Of a DNA stretch of 64,000 nucleotides, positions 36,553-49,529 are shown piece after piece. Both the position numbers and the translations under genes were made by a program. Each line of letters begins with the position of its first letter. Within the stretch, counting starts at the first letter, position 1. The stretch covers positions 158,492-222,491 of the forward strand of contig QKWP01000271.1 of NCBI GenBank assembly GCA_003550325.1, written 5' to 3'. A model generated the notes under the pieces. The model was not told the origin of the DNA. It did not search any database and saw nothing but the letters and a program-made list of their open reading frames with translations. The stretch is from Gigaspora rosea. Taxonomy: Eukaryota; Glomeromycota; Glomeromycetes; Diversisporales; Gigasporaceae.

Positions 36553-37440
36553 TAGCTACCACTGTAGGACCTATGTAAGTATGTTTTCAGTTTATACAAA
36601 ATTAATACTAAAGTTTTTGCAAAATATGTATACAAGTAATCGTTGGAAAGAGTGTAATAAAATTGAAAGAATTGAGCAACTATTTAATAACAACAATTAT
36701 TTTATCTAAGAAATTCTTTTATTTAACTTTAATTGTACAAATTTAACATATTTATAATTTATTAAATTTCAACAAATTATTCCAAGTTTGAATTACAAAA
36801 ATATAATAAATATATTTGCTAACTAACTACAAAAAGTTAGAACAACAATTAACCTACCATTGACTCTAACTCAGACCCTGCTAAAGCTAAAGGCTGTGCC
36901 AAAACTTATGCTATTAAATACTTCTTAACCAAGTTTTTCTTAATTCCTACTATTGATGAATTAGCTCCTAATATAACTCATAACTAGAAATATAGGAACA
37001 AAATAAAAAAATTAGAATAAAGAAGAAAGAAAAACAGCAAACTATTTTCTTGTTTGTTATAGAAGTTAACTGTAATAATAAGTTGAGCTAAAAAAACCAA
37101 AAAACTTTTAAATTCTACAATTATTAAAGCTATTATCATATTATATAATATAGAACAATGAGCATTTTTTAGAGAATGTTTTCTTTTTGTGCTTATATTG
37201 TATCATATTTTAAACTTACAAATAATAAAGAAAATAACTTTCTGAATGATCAAAATGCATGTCACTAGTGCAGTTTTCTTTTTAGAAACTCTTGAAATAA
37301 ATGATTGAAAGTAGGCGACTATTGCAATTTACTATAAAAAATAAATCCATTATATGCATGTCTATTACTTAAATTAAACAATGCTTTAAAAATCATAAAA
37401 TGCTATTTTGCCAAATTTGATTTGGTGTAATTATCTAATA
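36553..37440. other. A+T-rich spacer
   Basis: No supported frame, repeat or motif. Confidence 0.55.
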
Positions 37441-37448
37441 ATACAAAC

Positions 37449-37745
37449 AGAACCCAGGACATCTCTCATATAGGTCATAACTGGATTTTGGCCAATTTTG
37501 GCTCAATTTGCTGAAAATGACAAAATCTATTTGTTCAAATAACTTTTGATCTAGTAATCAGAATTGAATGAATGTTTTTTTTGTTAGATGCGCCTCATAG
37601 AGAGCTTCTTTTAAAAAAAAAGTTTGTTCAAATTGGTCCACTGGATGTCAAGATAATTGGCAATAACTGTTTTTTGCTTTTCAAATTTTAGGGGCTTTTG
37701 CTAAAAAAAACAAGTATGACTTCTATACTAGATGTCCGGGGTCCT
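37449..37745. mobile_element. 297-bp MULE-type MITE, copy 2
   Basis: Same length and same interior order as 12487-12783, about 85-90% alike by eye. The left end is mutated (AGAACCCAGGACATC); the right end is intact (GATGTCCGGGGTCCT). Flanks ATACAAAC and GTACAAAC differ at one base of eight, as expected for an aged 8-bp target duplication. Confidence 0.88.
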
Positions 37746-37949
37746 GTACAAACTAATTTAAGCAAAAAAATAGCTAAAAAAGTAAATTTCATATTTTACA
37801 AACTTGAAGTGTTTTGTATAGTCTACTACAGTATATTATAGTTCTTGCTCTTGCAATTTGAATTTGTTATTTAAATTGTAGTTGCAGTTGTTGTTGTTGT
37901 TATACAACTATGAAAAAATTAAAAAATGAGAACTATTTCTTAATTTGTT

Positions 37950-38565
37950 ATGCAGCCATATTTGCCTCGAAAATTTTAAAATTTTAAATTTTTTAAATAA
38001 AACCTTAAATATTAATTTTAGCTATATACTTTCTAAGTAAAAATATAATATTAGTTCAGTTTTATCAACTTTATTATAAAATTTTTTTAAAATTATTAAA
38101 AAATATTGGTGTAATAAAAGTTTAAAGTTTCTGTTTTGGAACTTTTACTATAGAATTTTTTTTTAGATTTTCTCAAATTTTATATGTTTCCGTCTATAAA
38201 AAAAATTTTCACTTTTAATACAAGTCTTAATTTTTACAAGTAAATCATATAAAGTCAAATAATAAAACTTTATATAAACTACAATATTGTATTAAAAACT
38301 ATATTTTTAAAACTAATATTTAAAGAATTCACCAAGATATTGTAAAATATTTTTTTGGTTAAAAAATTTCTTTAAAATTTAATATTTTCAGCTTATAAGC
38401 AACATAAACTTTTTGTCTTATAATATAAATTTAAATAATTCAAAAATATAATCCTTGTTTTTAAATATTATAATACCAAATTTTATTTAAATATTTTAAA
38501 TGATTAAAAAAATAGATCAGAGGTATATTTTATAGTAATTATATAGGCAAATTTGGCTGCAAACT
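37950..38565. repeat. Extremely A+T-rich dispersed element, copy 2
   Basis: Aligns with 19225-19800. Here the ends are clearer: GCAGCCATATTTGCC at the left pairs with GGCAAATTTGGCTGC at the right. No target duplication was found. Just upstream is a GTTGTT microsatellite (about 37881-37900). Confidence 0.72.
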
Positions 38566-41290
38566 AGTACAAACTAAGGAATAAAAACTAAAAAATACAT
38601 TGGTAACTATTAAGAAAAATTTTCTTTCTAATACTGGTTTAGATAGATAAATTTATTATTTTTTCTCTTTTAGTAAATTTTCTGCCCAAAATTTTTGCTA
38701 GCTTGATTATCTGATAATCAAATTACTTATACTAAGAGAATGTTTCTTTTATGTTAACTTCTTTGTAATTTACTACCCAATCAAATTACTTTTTTTTACT
38801 TATTGCTCTATTCAATAATTTTTTCTGTATAGTACACAAAATTTTCAAGATTCTCAAAAATGATAATTGTGCAATATGCACTATCCCAAATTAGTATATG
38901 CATTAACTAAAATTACTAGTTTACTAATTTACTATTTGTTAATAAACAATATTTACATATTGCAGTATTATTATATGTAAAAAATACTTTATGCCATTCT
39001 ACTAACAATTTAGTAAAAAAAAAATACTCCTTATCAGAATTACCTTCTAAAAAAAGAAATAGATTTGCATGCGATTTCTACTTTATAGATCATGCTAGTA
39101 GTCCTTGCTACTTTCATTATAATAACTTATTTAAATATGTATGTTGATGGCTAAGTTGTTTTTATTTTTTTTAACAAGAACTATTGCAAAGTATTAGTCT
39201 TGAGGAAATTGATGTCTGCAAAATTACATAATCTTGAGGTCATCAATAGTCCCAAAATTATATAATTACTAATATCTTAGTACTATCTAAGTATACTTAG
39301 CTATCAATAATTATGTGATTTTGAGGACATTGATGTTCTCAAGATTATATAACTTTGCAGGTATCAATGTTCTCATAGTTATGTGATTCTATTTAAAAAA
39401 ATAAATATTGTACACATCTCTTACAATTTTGTTTCAGATCAATCTTGTGCCTTAATCTGTTTTATCTGAATTAAGCAAGATCTTTACACATTATTTCTTT
39501 CCTATACCAAATAACAATGTCAATTTTACTAAATAAACTTTATATCTGTAAAATTTTTTTATTGTTTGATCTTACCAATTGTAGTCAAATTGATACTAAT
39601 TCGCTCATAGTTACTAACTTTTCAATCTCTAAACCAGTTAAAATAATTATTAATAAGATTGCTAAAGTACTAAAACTTATTATTACTAATAAGCAACAAA
39701 ATAAAAATGATTAAATCTGATTTAGTATTCACAAATTAACATGTGCCACTGCATGAAACTAATAGTATCCTATATATAATTTTTTTCTTTTATTTTCAAA
39801 TTATCAATATTGATCTTTAATGCCATTTTATTTTATTTATTATAAAATTTCTAATTAGATTTCTAATGTACATGTATATGTATATGCTGTATATATAGTT
39901 AGACTATAGCAAATAATTCAAGAATACATCTTGCTTTTCAAAAAAATGCCAATGTGCTACAAAATTATACACTTGTTTTTGAAGTGTCCTAGTGTTCAAC
40001 TGCTTCTATAGTTTAATTCACAATTGATTAATTACACTTTTTGTCTATTTCTTTTATAGTTGTTTGATGAAACCTTAAGTTTTCATGCTAACAAAAGTTG
40101 AAATCTAATTTCAATTTTTGCCAACTAAAATTTTAAATGACAAAATGTCAAAACTGATAGAAGGTGCCAAAACTGATGAAAGGTGCTGAAACTGATAAAA
40201 GGTAATAAAAGGTAATAAAACTGGTGAAAGGTAATGAAGGGTAACAAAACTGACGAAACTGCAAAGAGTAGCAAGACTAATAAAAGATAAAGATAATGTA
40301 AATAAAAAATTAATTAAGAAGACAGAAAATTACAAAAATTTTATTATAATAAACAAGTGTAATATAAGTAACAGTGCTTTGGCTTTCTACATTTTATGTT
40401 CATAAAGGGCTAAAATTTAAAATATACAATTTATACTTAGATTGATTTTAACAAGAGACATTGGATGTTATTAAACCTTAGTCAATTAGTCAGAATAGAT
40501 TGGGAAATATATTTTAAAGGTAAAAAATATTTTACAGTATTTATTATTCCAATTGAATACACATGTGATAGTAGTTTAATACGTCAGATAAAACAATTTA
40601 ATTAGTGGGACATTATATGTATTTATCTAATCAAGAGTATTATTAGCAACAAATGAAAATCTAGACATCTTTTTTTATAACTTATATATAATATTCCTTA
40701 CTAGAAATTAGGTATGTACTTAACAAATTTTAGAGTTATTAATTTGAATTATAAGGTTAGAGCAGTGTCATTAATCACCAGATTATTTTTTATCAGAGAT
40801 CTACCCCCTTACTCTTTCTTAATATATATATAGTCAGGTTCTTATATATAATTTCAACTTTTTTTACCCCCTCCCTCCTAAAAAATCACCTGATTTTTGT
40901 CACTCCCATTAAGCTTTATTGCCATGTTTTATAATTTTCTAGTAAAAATTTTTTTGAACCTATAATTTACTAAATTCATCATAATATATCTATATCTATA
41001 TTTAAAAATTAAATTTACAAGCCAGTCAGGCCAATAAATATCTTCAAGATGCTAATGGCTTATTTATCTATTTATAATTTCTGTAATTAGCCTTTTAAAA
41101 TCTGAACACATGTACAAATCAAAAAATCATCTTTAGCATTATATATAAATAAAAAGCCATGATAATATTTTCTTGATTGACAAATATATAAATTTATAAG
41201 GATTTTATTATTTCTATTATTTTTAGTGAGAGCACTAGAGTTTTAAGGTTTTTTTATTATCTGAAATTTTTACGATTTGGGGGTTTTTTT
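38566..41290. other. Long A+T-rich spacer with a GGTGAAA minisatellite
   Basis: No gene is supported. 40140-40290 holds degenerate AAAACTGATGAAAGGTGC / GGTAATAAA repeats related to the 9-bp family. 39185-39385 has loosely repeated TGATGT...AAATTACATAAT phrases in both orientations. The frame at 39517 has no recognised domain. Confidence 0.5.
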
Positions 41291-41300
41291 AGATTAATTT

Positions 41301-41800
41301 GTGATCCATCTAAGAACCCACGAAAACATAGTAAACAATGAGGATATGTTTACTATAAATTTTTTGACTTTTTTGGAATCTGGAGTTTCCCAAAGGACAA
41401 CCAGATTTTTTACTAAGTAAACATATCTTTTGCATTAAGTAAATGCTGTAGAGAAGAAAATTCTGGTTATAATGGCAGTTGAATCATTAAAATCAGCCCA
41501 GTGAGTCACAAGATATGAGCATTTTTGTCTTCGCTATTATATGTTTACTTTTTTGTTTACACTATATAGACGCAAGGACAAAAATGCTCATATCTCATAA
41601 TCCACTGGGCCGAATTTAATAATTTAACTGCCATTATAACCAGAATTTTCCTTTACAATTTTTATTTAATTTAAAAGAGATGTTTACTTAGTGAAAAATC
41701 AGGTTATCCTTTGGAAAACTCTAGATTTCAAAAAAGGCAAAAAACAATAGTAAATTTACCCACGATTTACTATGTTATGTCACTAGTTCTTAGGCGGGAC
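41301..41800. repeat. Fold-back element with ~240-bp arms
   Basis: Outer pairing GATCCATCTAAGAACCC against GTTCTTAGGCGGGAC. Inner pairings: CATAGTAAA; CCAAAGGACAACC against GGTTATCCTTTGG; GGTTATAATGGCAGTTGAAT and ATGAGCATTTTTGTC with their complements. The centre is near 41550. The half-site phrase AATCAGCCCAGTGAGTCACA is in both arms near the loop. Confidence 0.88.
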
Positions 41801-42639
41801 ACGAAATAAGCACTATGATTTCATCATCTTGAATTTGGATTTGTTAGTAGAATTTGAGGTTTCGGCTTTCGTCAAGCGATTTGCCATTTTAGGGATTTTG
41901 GGGCTTAACTTTCATCTTTTATCATCTAGCAAAAAAGGTTTCGTCTAACAACTATAATTTCTTTACTTTTTTGAATTTGACATATCACACAGCTCGCTGA
42001 AATTACAATCACATACCTTGTTTTATAGTAAAAAATTTATCCTGTGATCTGTATGACAAATCATGTGACAGATAACATGTCTCATTCTATACGGTTGCCT
42101 GGATTTTGTTGGTTGGATTTAGATTGTACCAGTTTCGGGCTTTCAATATGTCACAGAACTATAAAACGGATATCATAGCTTTTACAGGATATAACTTGAC
42201 TTAAGTGTAACATGCATCAAAAACATGAGCTTGGCACACGATGTCCTCTTTATAGAGAATAATAAATAATAGAAACCTGAATAATTCAAGATTTATACAA
42301 GAAACTTTGAATATTATGACATAGGTACCAGGAACGGAGTACAAAGTACGAAGTGTATGGTTTATAGGCAAGTTAAGTGGTGTAGCTCTTTTGATTCTGA
42401 TTGGATAAATTTTCACATGAATTCATCTCTATTTGTATGGCTCTGCCTATATCAGAATTGTTGTGCAATGATGAATATAGTTTCATGTATTTTGCATAAC
42501 TGGGGCTTTTCGGTAGAGGTCACGTGTATGTCTAAGTTAGGCTGAAGAACCATTTTAAACAATATATTATACAATAATATACATATTTTACAGATATGTT
42601 AAATGGCATTTAATTTTCTATTGTCGTAATAAAAAATAC
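41801..42639. other. Spacer with a TTTCGGC minisatellite remnant
   Basis: 41850-41950 carries the degraded GGTTTCGGCTTTCGTC unit and the AACAACTATA flank also seen at 10.8 and 11.2 kb. Overlapping opposite frames at 42201-42545 have no recognised domain. Confidence 0.45.
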
Positions 42640-43640
42640 CAGTACAATCACATTTTTTGTATAACATGAAATATGTATAGGGATGGTTTCCTTCAACTTT
42701 TTTGATGTCGCTTATCCTGATTTTGCAAAATCCTTTTTTAGTAGGAGTAATGCTTTTCATGTATTTGTTTTTGGAAAGAGTTAAAATTTTTACATACCAA
42801 ATATGTAATATATATATAAATCACGGTTATAATATAAGGCTGGCGTCACTGATTATAATCTCTCATTATGATGTTAACGATGTTGATTTAAATTTTTACA
42901 TACCGTATATATATAATATAATTTTATATGCAAATCACTTGTTATGATGCAAACTGGCGTCACTGATTATTTTAATTTCAAACATAAAATATGGGAAGGA
43001 TAGTTTCTAATCAACTTTTTTGATGTTTGCTATGCTGATTTTGAGGGGTTACGGTGATTATGACATATGGATAACAACACGTGCATGTTAATGTATATTA
43101 AACGATAGTGTAGAAAATGTATACCAGTATGATCACATGAAATGTGGAGGGATGGTTCCATTCAACTTTTTGGTGCGCTATATTTTTTCCTATTTTGGAA
43201 GTTACTTGTTAATCGTATTTTTTTCCTATTTTAGTAGGTATTGGAAAATATCATATGTTACGTATAATTGCTTTATTGTGCATGCGTGTGAAGAAATTGT
43301 CATTGTGGGAAAATTACATATGTCCTATACGTGTGTGTGCGCATGATATATACCGGTACGATTACGGTTCTTCTGTAATATGAAATGCGGAAGGATGGTT
43401 TCTGTTCAACATTTTTTGATGTTCGCTATGCTAATTTTTTCAAGAGTCCTTTTTTTAAGATGGGTCAATGGTTTTTATTTTTCCAATTCATAGAAGGGTT
43501 ATGGTGATTCTGACAGCACAGGATGACAACATTATGGCAACACGTGCATGTGTAAATGATAGTATGAGAAATATGTTCGTAATTGTGTGTAAATATGTTG
43601 TGATCAAGTGGATACTGATCTCATTACGTACTTGTCAAAA
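42640..43640 (+). repeat. Degenerate tandem repeat, ACCAGTATGATCACATGAAA family
   Basis: Three to four units of about 250-350 bp begin near 42640, 42970, 43120 and 43350. Each contains GGGATGGTTTC, TTCAACTTTTTTGATG, AATCCTTTTTTAGTAGG and GGCGTCACTGATTAT. The same unit occurs twice at 62520-62850. Short frames here are artefacts. Confidence 0.7.
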
Positions 43641-43969
43641 ATCGATTGCTATCAGTTATAAAATATTTTTGGCACTTTGCTGTTTTTGATTTGCTGTATC
43701 CAAAAACCGTAAGACCATGAGAATATTTAAAATATGAACAATTATAACAATCTATTTATTTGCATGTTTATGTTGTAATAAATTTATTATAATTTTTAAT
43801 TGATCTATCACTATGAATTAATTTTTTTTTTAAAAAAAATTGACTTTCATTTGTTACGCACACTTTGTATTCGAGATTTAAAAAAACGACTTTCATTCGT
43901 TATACGCACTTTGTATTTTTGAAATTAGATTAAGATATTAACAACGTTAATATATACAGTGTATCGCCA

Positions 43970-44230
43970 GAATGGTAAAGTTTATAGCAGTAAATTATGT
44001 TAGATGCTATAGTAATTTCAACGTGAACTAACTTCACACAACCACATATTGTGTTATTAGAATAACGAGCAAGTATTGTATGAGAACTTTTTACAGAGTT
44101 CTTGATAGAAGCCACAATAATTCGTTGTTAACTCAAGCTTTAAACGTATTATATGCCAAGTAAGTTTGTAAAGAATTTTTTTTAGTAATTTACAATAAAA
44201 ATTGTGATAATTCTAATACATACTAGTTCT
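43970..44230. repeat. Array A, fourth block
   Basis: About two units: CGTGAACTAACTTCACACAA, TGTTATTAGAATAACGAGC, CAATAAAAATTGTGATAATT. Shows that array A sequence is dispersed over at least 44 kb. Confidence 0.65.
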
Positions 44231-44847
44231 CCTTTTCACTATTACTGACATAAACTACAATGGCTCATCCATAATTACATGCTGCATGTTGTGGGAATGG
44301 TGAGTATTGGGTATAAGTTAAAAACCACTAGCAATACCACTGTATAATTAAACCAATGTCTTTTAATAGTGCAAGGCTCTTGAACCTTGAATTGGTAGGC
44401 ATGGTTGATTTGGTCCGGGTCTGAAGTTCTTTTAGGATCTTACTAATGTCAATTGAAAATAGAAAAAATTGCCCAATTGGACATAGTGACTTGCCATCCC
44501 TGAAGATAAGTATTTCTTGTGAATACTTCTTCAGTTTGTTCAAAATTCACTCTATTTAATAATTCTTTTTTATTTTAGTTGCAAAGGTTAAAAGGACTAA
44601 TGTAATCATAATATTATTATCAATCATCTCGTGATCAAGGATGATGCAGGTGATTAATCTAACAATGGAATGGATTAAATTGTTTGATAAATTAGGTAAT
44701 CAAGGTTAATCAATTTATGTTTTTGTATAATTCGATTTTTTTTTCTTTAATTGGGTTATACTAAACAGAGTTCAAAACACAGATTATGAAGTCACAAGCT
44801 TTACTTAGAATAATGAATATTCTAAGGGTGCAAGGTAATTATAATAT

Positions 44848-45181
44848 GGGGTGTCCCAAGTTAAAAGGGCCCATTTTTACAATTTTTTGAAAAATGAGTT
44901 TTTATTAGATTCATATAAATTTTGATATGATTGACATTTTTCAATTATAAAGGAAAGTCGATTTGCATAATAAAAATTCAAGATAATGTAAAAGAAAAAT
45001 TACGTAGGGCAAACACATCACGAGATTACTCGATAGTCACCTGTTACCTTTAACCAATCAAAATCGTGACATTTGATTAATCCTGGATCAGTCCGAAAAT
45101 CAAAACAAATGATTAAACTCAATTATTTCAAAATAAACTATATGTAAAAATGGGCCCTTTTAACTTACGATACCCCATATG
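44848..45181. mobile_element. MITE with GGGGTGTCCCAAGTTAAAAG ends (~330 bp)
   Basis: Inverted ends of about 35 bp: ATATGGGGTGTCCC, AAGTTAAAAGGGCCCATTT on the left, and AAATGGGCCCTTTTAACTT, GATACCCCATAT on the right. Flanking ATAT is palindromic, so the target duplication cannot be separated from the ends. The interior is non-coding A+T sequence. Confidence 0.85.
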
Positions 45182-46859
45182 TGATTTATTACAACGATTT
45201 TTGGTAAAGAGAAACTTTTTTAGAGCTAACACTCCTACTTTTTTGTTCGAAGGTTAGAACTCGAGAACTATGCCTTATTGAAGCAAAAAGGGTCTTGTAT
45301 ACTTCTCCAGACTTGCAAGTGCAAGCTCTAGTATCTATACTAAAAGATCCTTAATTAATAAACTGTTTATATTATGAACCGATAACTCTCCTGTCACAAG
45401 AAATTTGTAATATAAGGCCAAATCCCATAATTTAATATTAGAGCCTTGTGACATAGTTTAGAGTTCTATTTTGACTCTTGTTACTCAGACAAATCTATCA
45501 ACGCCTAAATCGAAGCCTTACCATTATTAAAGTTAATTTTAGAGTAGATAGTGGTGACTCTTAGATGTAAGGTTCATTTTACTTCTTACAACGTACGTAC
45601 GTAGTTTTGATCAAATTTATAGATCATTACTATAATTACTACAATCACTACTAACATTGAAGATAATGTTTTGGTTAACATCACCCCTAGCTGAAGCCTC
45701 CTCCCAAACAGCTAATCAAAACGTTGATGACTCTTGTCAGTCACCTCTATAAAAAGTGGTACAGGTTGGTGTCGGGAATACTCGAAATGGCACAGATCTT
45801 GTAGCACGTACAGGAACATTTTACAGAATGGCACAGACATTGCGGCAAAGGGTGGCATGTAATATTACACCATATGAAATAGCACATTCAGATGGCACGA
45901 ATCTGTAAGTTACACATGTGTTAGCTCATAATACATGTTAGCTCATTTCGTGGAGAGCAAAAGATCAGTAAAGTGTGCTTTTTTAAAAAAGGAGTGATAT
46001 CTCATGATTTCACTAATGAAGTTTCCCTGTGTGTCTTAACAAAAAAAATTCCTTACAAAATTTTGCTTCATATGCATTTAGTTTATTAATCATATATTGA
46101 TTGCTTATGAAAATTTATGTTTTAGTTAATCCACATTATTATCGCGGTGGCATGTGAATTTACATTTATTACCCATGCCAAATCCCGTGCAGATTTGACT
46201 AGTAAACTGCTGCAAATCTCGAGTCATTTCAGTCCAATTGGCACGAGCACAAGTTCCCTCACAATTCACCAAATCTGAACTAATTCAGGCCATACCCGTA
46301 CAAATCTGGGCCTTGACCCATGCCTATCTAATTCCATCCCGTGCCTATATGGTACATTTTTCTTATAGTGCACCTTATTTATATCAACCAATGAAATTGT
46401 CCACATTTTTTCATTTTTATATGTTCATTTCATATATTCATTTCATTTTACCCCCTCTCCCCACGAGAGTCCTGAAAAGTGATGTTAACTGAAGAATCAA
46501 CTTCAAACGTCCTAAGGTGAGAGAGCATATACGTTGACCAATTTAACTCTATTAGTTACTAAAAGATAAGTTTCTAATATTTACTCGAATAAAGTCTTTT
46601 TAGCACTATACTAGCTTACTTCCTTATTTTCTTTAGTAAAATTGAAAGGAACTTCTCCAATTATTGTCCCTCATTATTAAATCAAATCTATTCGTTTATA
46701 TACATTTGAGTTTATATATGATACGTTAACTTGTTGGTTAGCATGTTAACGTTGTTTAACATACTATGTGCTATTCAACAATGATACTGCTAAAAAAAAC
46801 ATTAAATACAAAAACAAAAAAACATACAAAAAATACAAAAGCTGATCGTACTGGTTCTG
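45182..46859. other. Spacer, no gene recognised
   Basis: Scattered GGCACAGAT and CAAATCTG phrases (45790-46330) hint at old repeats. A frame at 46238-46492 has no recognised domain and low-quality composition. Confidence 0.45.
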
Positions 46860-47420
46860 CACCACATCACGCGCTGTGCAGCTACCCTAATGTGGAAATA
46901 TTGTTCTTTTGAGTTGACGGCAAAGTTAGCAGATCGAAAAGGGAGCTAAACAGGGAGACCACGAGTGGCAATGATCACAGAAAACTGGCAGGGAAAACCG
47001 GTTCAATAACTATCCAAATTAAGGAAAGCGTAGAGAAAGATGAGTGATTTAATCAATTGCCTAATCCAGACATTTCACATGAATACTAATATGACAAAGA
47101 TCTGTTATAGGTATAAAAATGCACAGATGTCAGATGAACTATGGCGGCCCCAAAAAGGAAGCAAATTCACACCCGGCCCTCCCTGCTCGACTGAATCCTG
47201 CTATTTTTCAGCTATACATGTTTACAGCTGGCCTGCTTTATGCAGGTGGAAAACCACTGGCTAATCTTAAGCATCGATCTCAAGCAGCAATGACTTGACT
47301 GCAAAAACTTGAGATCGACAGCTGGCCCACATGTGCGGGTGGAAACCACCGGCTGACGCTACAAATAGTTAAATCAATTATACAACGAATGCACTGATGT
47401 ATGTTGTATATCACGCTGAA
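46860..47420 (+). other. GC-richer island with two matching multi-hairpin units
   Basis: Two units, about 47225-47262 and 47319-47357, share CAGCTGGCC, a variable hairpin, GGTGGAAA(A)CCAC and GGCT. In unit 1 the variable hairpin is CCTGC/GCAGG, in unit 2 CCCAC/GCGGG, so stems are kept while bases change. An outer CAGC/GCTG pairing is possible in unit 2. This suggests a structured RNA or a structured retroposon. The frame 47040-47264 crosses unit 1 and is doubtful. A 3' half of the CAGCTACCCTAA motif starts at about 46873. Confidence 0.45.
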
Positions 47421-49309
47421 ACAAGCTAATAAAGTCAAGTATCCAGCATTGTACGCTGAAGTGCTTTCAAATGAATATTAAATCACAGGTGTCAATCCTG
47501 TTCAATTGTATTAGTAATATTTATTTTTCTATTTACTGCTTGATTAATATGCTATTTATTATCTATCCATCTAATTTGTAAGCTTTTATAACTAGGCTTA
47601 TATACTAAATCACACTAACTTATTATTTTGGTTTCTTTTTCTTAAGTTTTTGATTAAAAAAAAAAAACCGAGAATTTGCCAATTCGATAAATATTACATA
47701 ATGTCTTGTGTTAGAATAATCCGGATTTAAACTGGTAATTATTGATAGAATTGTATTCGCGCTTTCCATTATTCTCAACTTATCCTATATTTGGTTAATT
47801 TTACTTTTTGCGAAAGGTCATTGCAAATCATCTTACCTCTTAGAATTCTGTCTATTCCCACGGCGATACCATTACTCCGACTTAGCATGTTTTTGATTTA
47901 CTAACTTGACTGACTCGAATTTTGTCCCATTAGACGAGCATGGGGTTGTCCGATGCTACTTTTTACAATAATCCCAAGTAGCTATTGTTTGTAATCATGA
48001 AATCTTATTATGGCTAGTTGTTGTGAACTTTGCCAATTAAATGTGATGATCAAAACAATTATCGCAAAAATTCGCCTGATCCTAAAAAAAAAAAGAAGAT
48101 AAAAATTTCTTAAACCCAATCGATTCATAATCTGTTATAGATCATAAATATATGTATCACAAAATGCAAAAAAAAACTTAAAAAAAAAACCCCCCCCGAT
48201 TTTTACTCTATTTTATTCAACATTTCCATTTTATTCGACGCTTCTGCTTTTTGTTTATCCGACGCTTCCACTTTATTCGACGTTTTCACTATGATTTTTT
48301 CTAATTTTTGAAGAGTTTTTATAGCATCTTGGTGTAACATGTAAGTAAATGCATTTTATTCTCTTAATTAAGAATATAATAATTGTAAGATAGCACGTGG
48401 AAGCTGTCAAATTCGAAACTCAGAAACACAAACTTCAAAACTATATTCCGAAACCCCAGTTTATAATCCGAAACTTAAAAAATATAATATTGAAGCTTTT
48501 AAAATTTATTATAAAAGTTTATTTATTTTTAATGAACCCAAAATGTAATATTATTTTTGAAGAAAATATAACTTTATATGAATCGTTTTTTTAATTATGT
48601 TTTTTGGCTATTTTTTTTCTCTGCCTCGTTTTGTTCGGATTTTTTAAAGTTGCTCAACTTTATTTTTAATATCATATCGTTATTACAACTGATTTCAATT
48701 CTAGGACGATAGAAAAAATTACCAATGATGAATCAATAAGTATTTGATGCCTTTTGATACAACAATATATTTATTCTGTGGTAACTTATCAATTCTATCA
48801 TTATTAGATATAGACGTACTGATTCTTATTATTACTTGATATTGTACGTAGTAAGTAAAAAAAAAACCTGATGCTTGCAAAAGCAACCTTGATTGTCAGA
48901 ATATAAACTCCGGAATTATACTTTTAATGTTATACTTGTGAATCGTAACAACAAAAAGGACTGCACGCATGCAATAAATTGTTGGATGCATTCCAACCCA
49001 AATATCGCTGGACTTTCAAATTTCATTATATTCTTTAAGAAAGTATATAACATAAATTATATTTCGTCGTTTCTTTTAAAACTCTGATAAAAATACGATT
49101 GATCTCTTAATCGCGGCAACATCAATTATCTTCCAATTTATACATAACGTATATAAATAGTATTAATTAACACCAAACAAATATACATTGAACTTATCTA
49201 TAACTCTTGAATCGATAATTAATCTATGCATTTATTGGTCCTGAAGATTAAAATAACCTTACCAATTTCTCTTCATGATATATGAAATTATAATTTCTAC
49301 TTCCCCGTT
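47421..49309. other. Spacer with a CCGAAAC-repeat stretch
   Basis: No gene is supported. 48215-48290 has TTTATTCGACGCTTCC-type repeats and 48400-48480 has AATTCGAAACTCAG / CCGAAACCCC-type repeats, similar in style to 61340-61430. Frames at 48397 and 48893 are not recognised. Confidence 0.4.
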
Positions 49310-49350
49310 CCTGGTTTCACGCAACTGCGTTGCGCAGCTACTTATTAGTT
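49310..49350 (+). repeat. Conserved short motif, copy 2
   Basis: CCTGGTTTCACGCAACTGCG then TTGCGCAGCTACTTATTAG. The stem GCAAC-TGC-GTTGC replaces CGAC-TGC-GTCG of the 63262 copy, a compensatory change. Confidence 0.65.
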
Positions 49351-49529
49351 AATTGCAGAATTTCAATAAATTCAACTGACGACATACGTATTTCGGATTT
49401 TAGTTTAGCTCTATTTTTTAGCCAATCAAATACTTTAGAACGTGATACATGATGACAGCGCAGTGGAGTAATTTTATATCTGAAAAAAAAAATAAAATTA
49501 ATTTTTTTAATGTTAAAAAATTTAAATTT

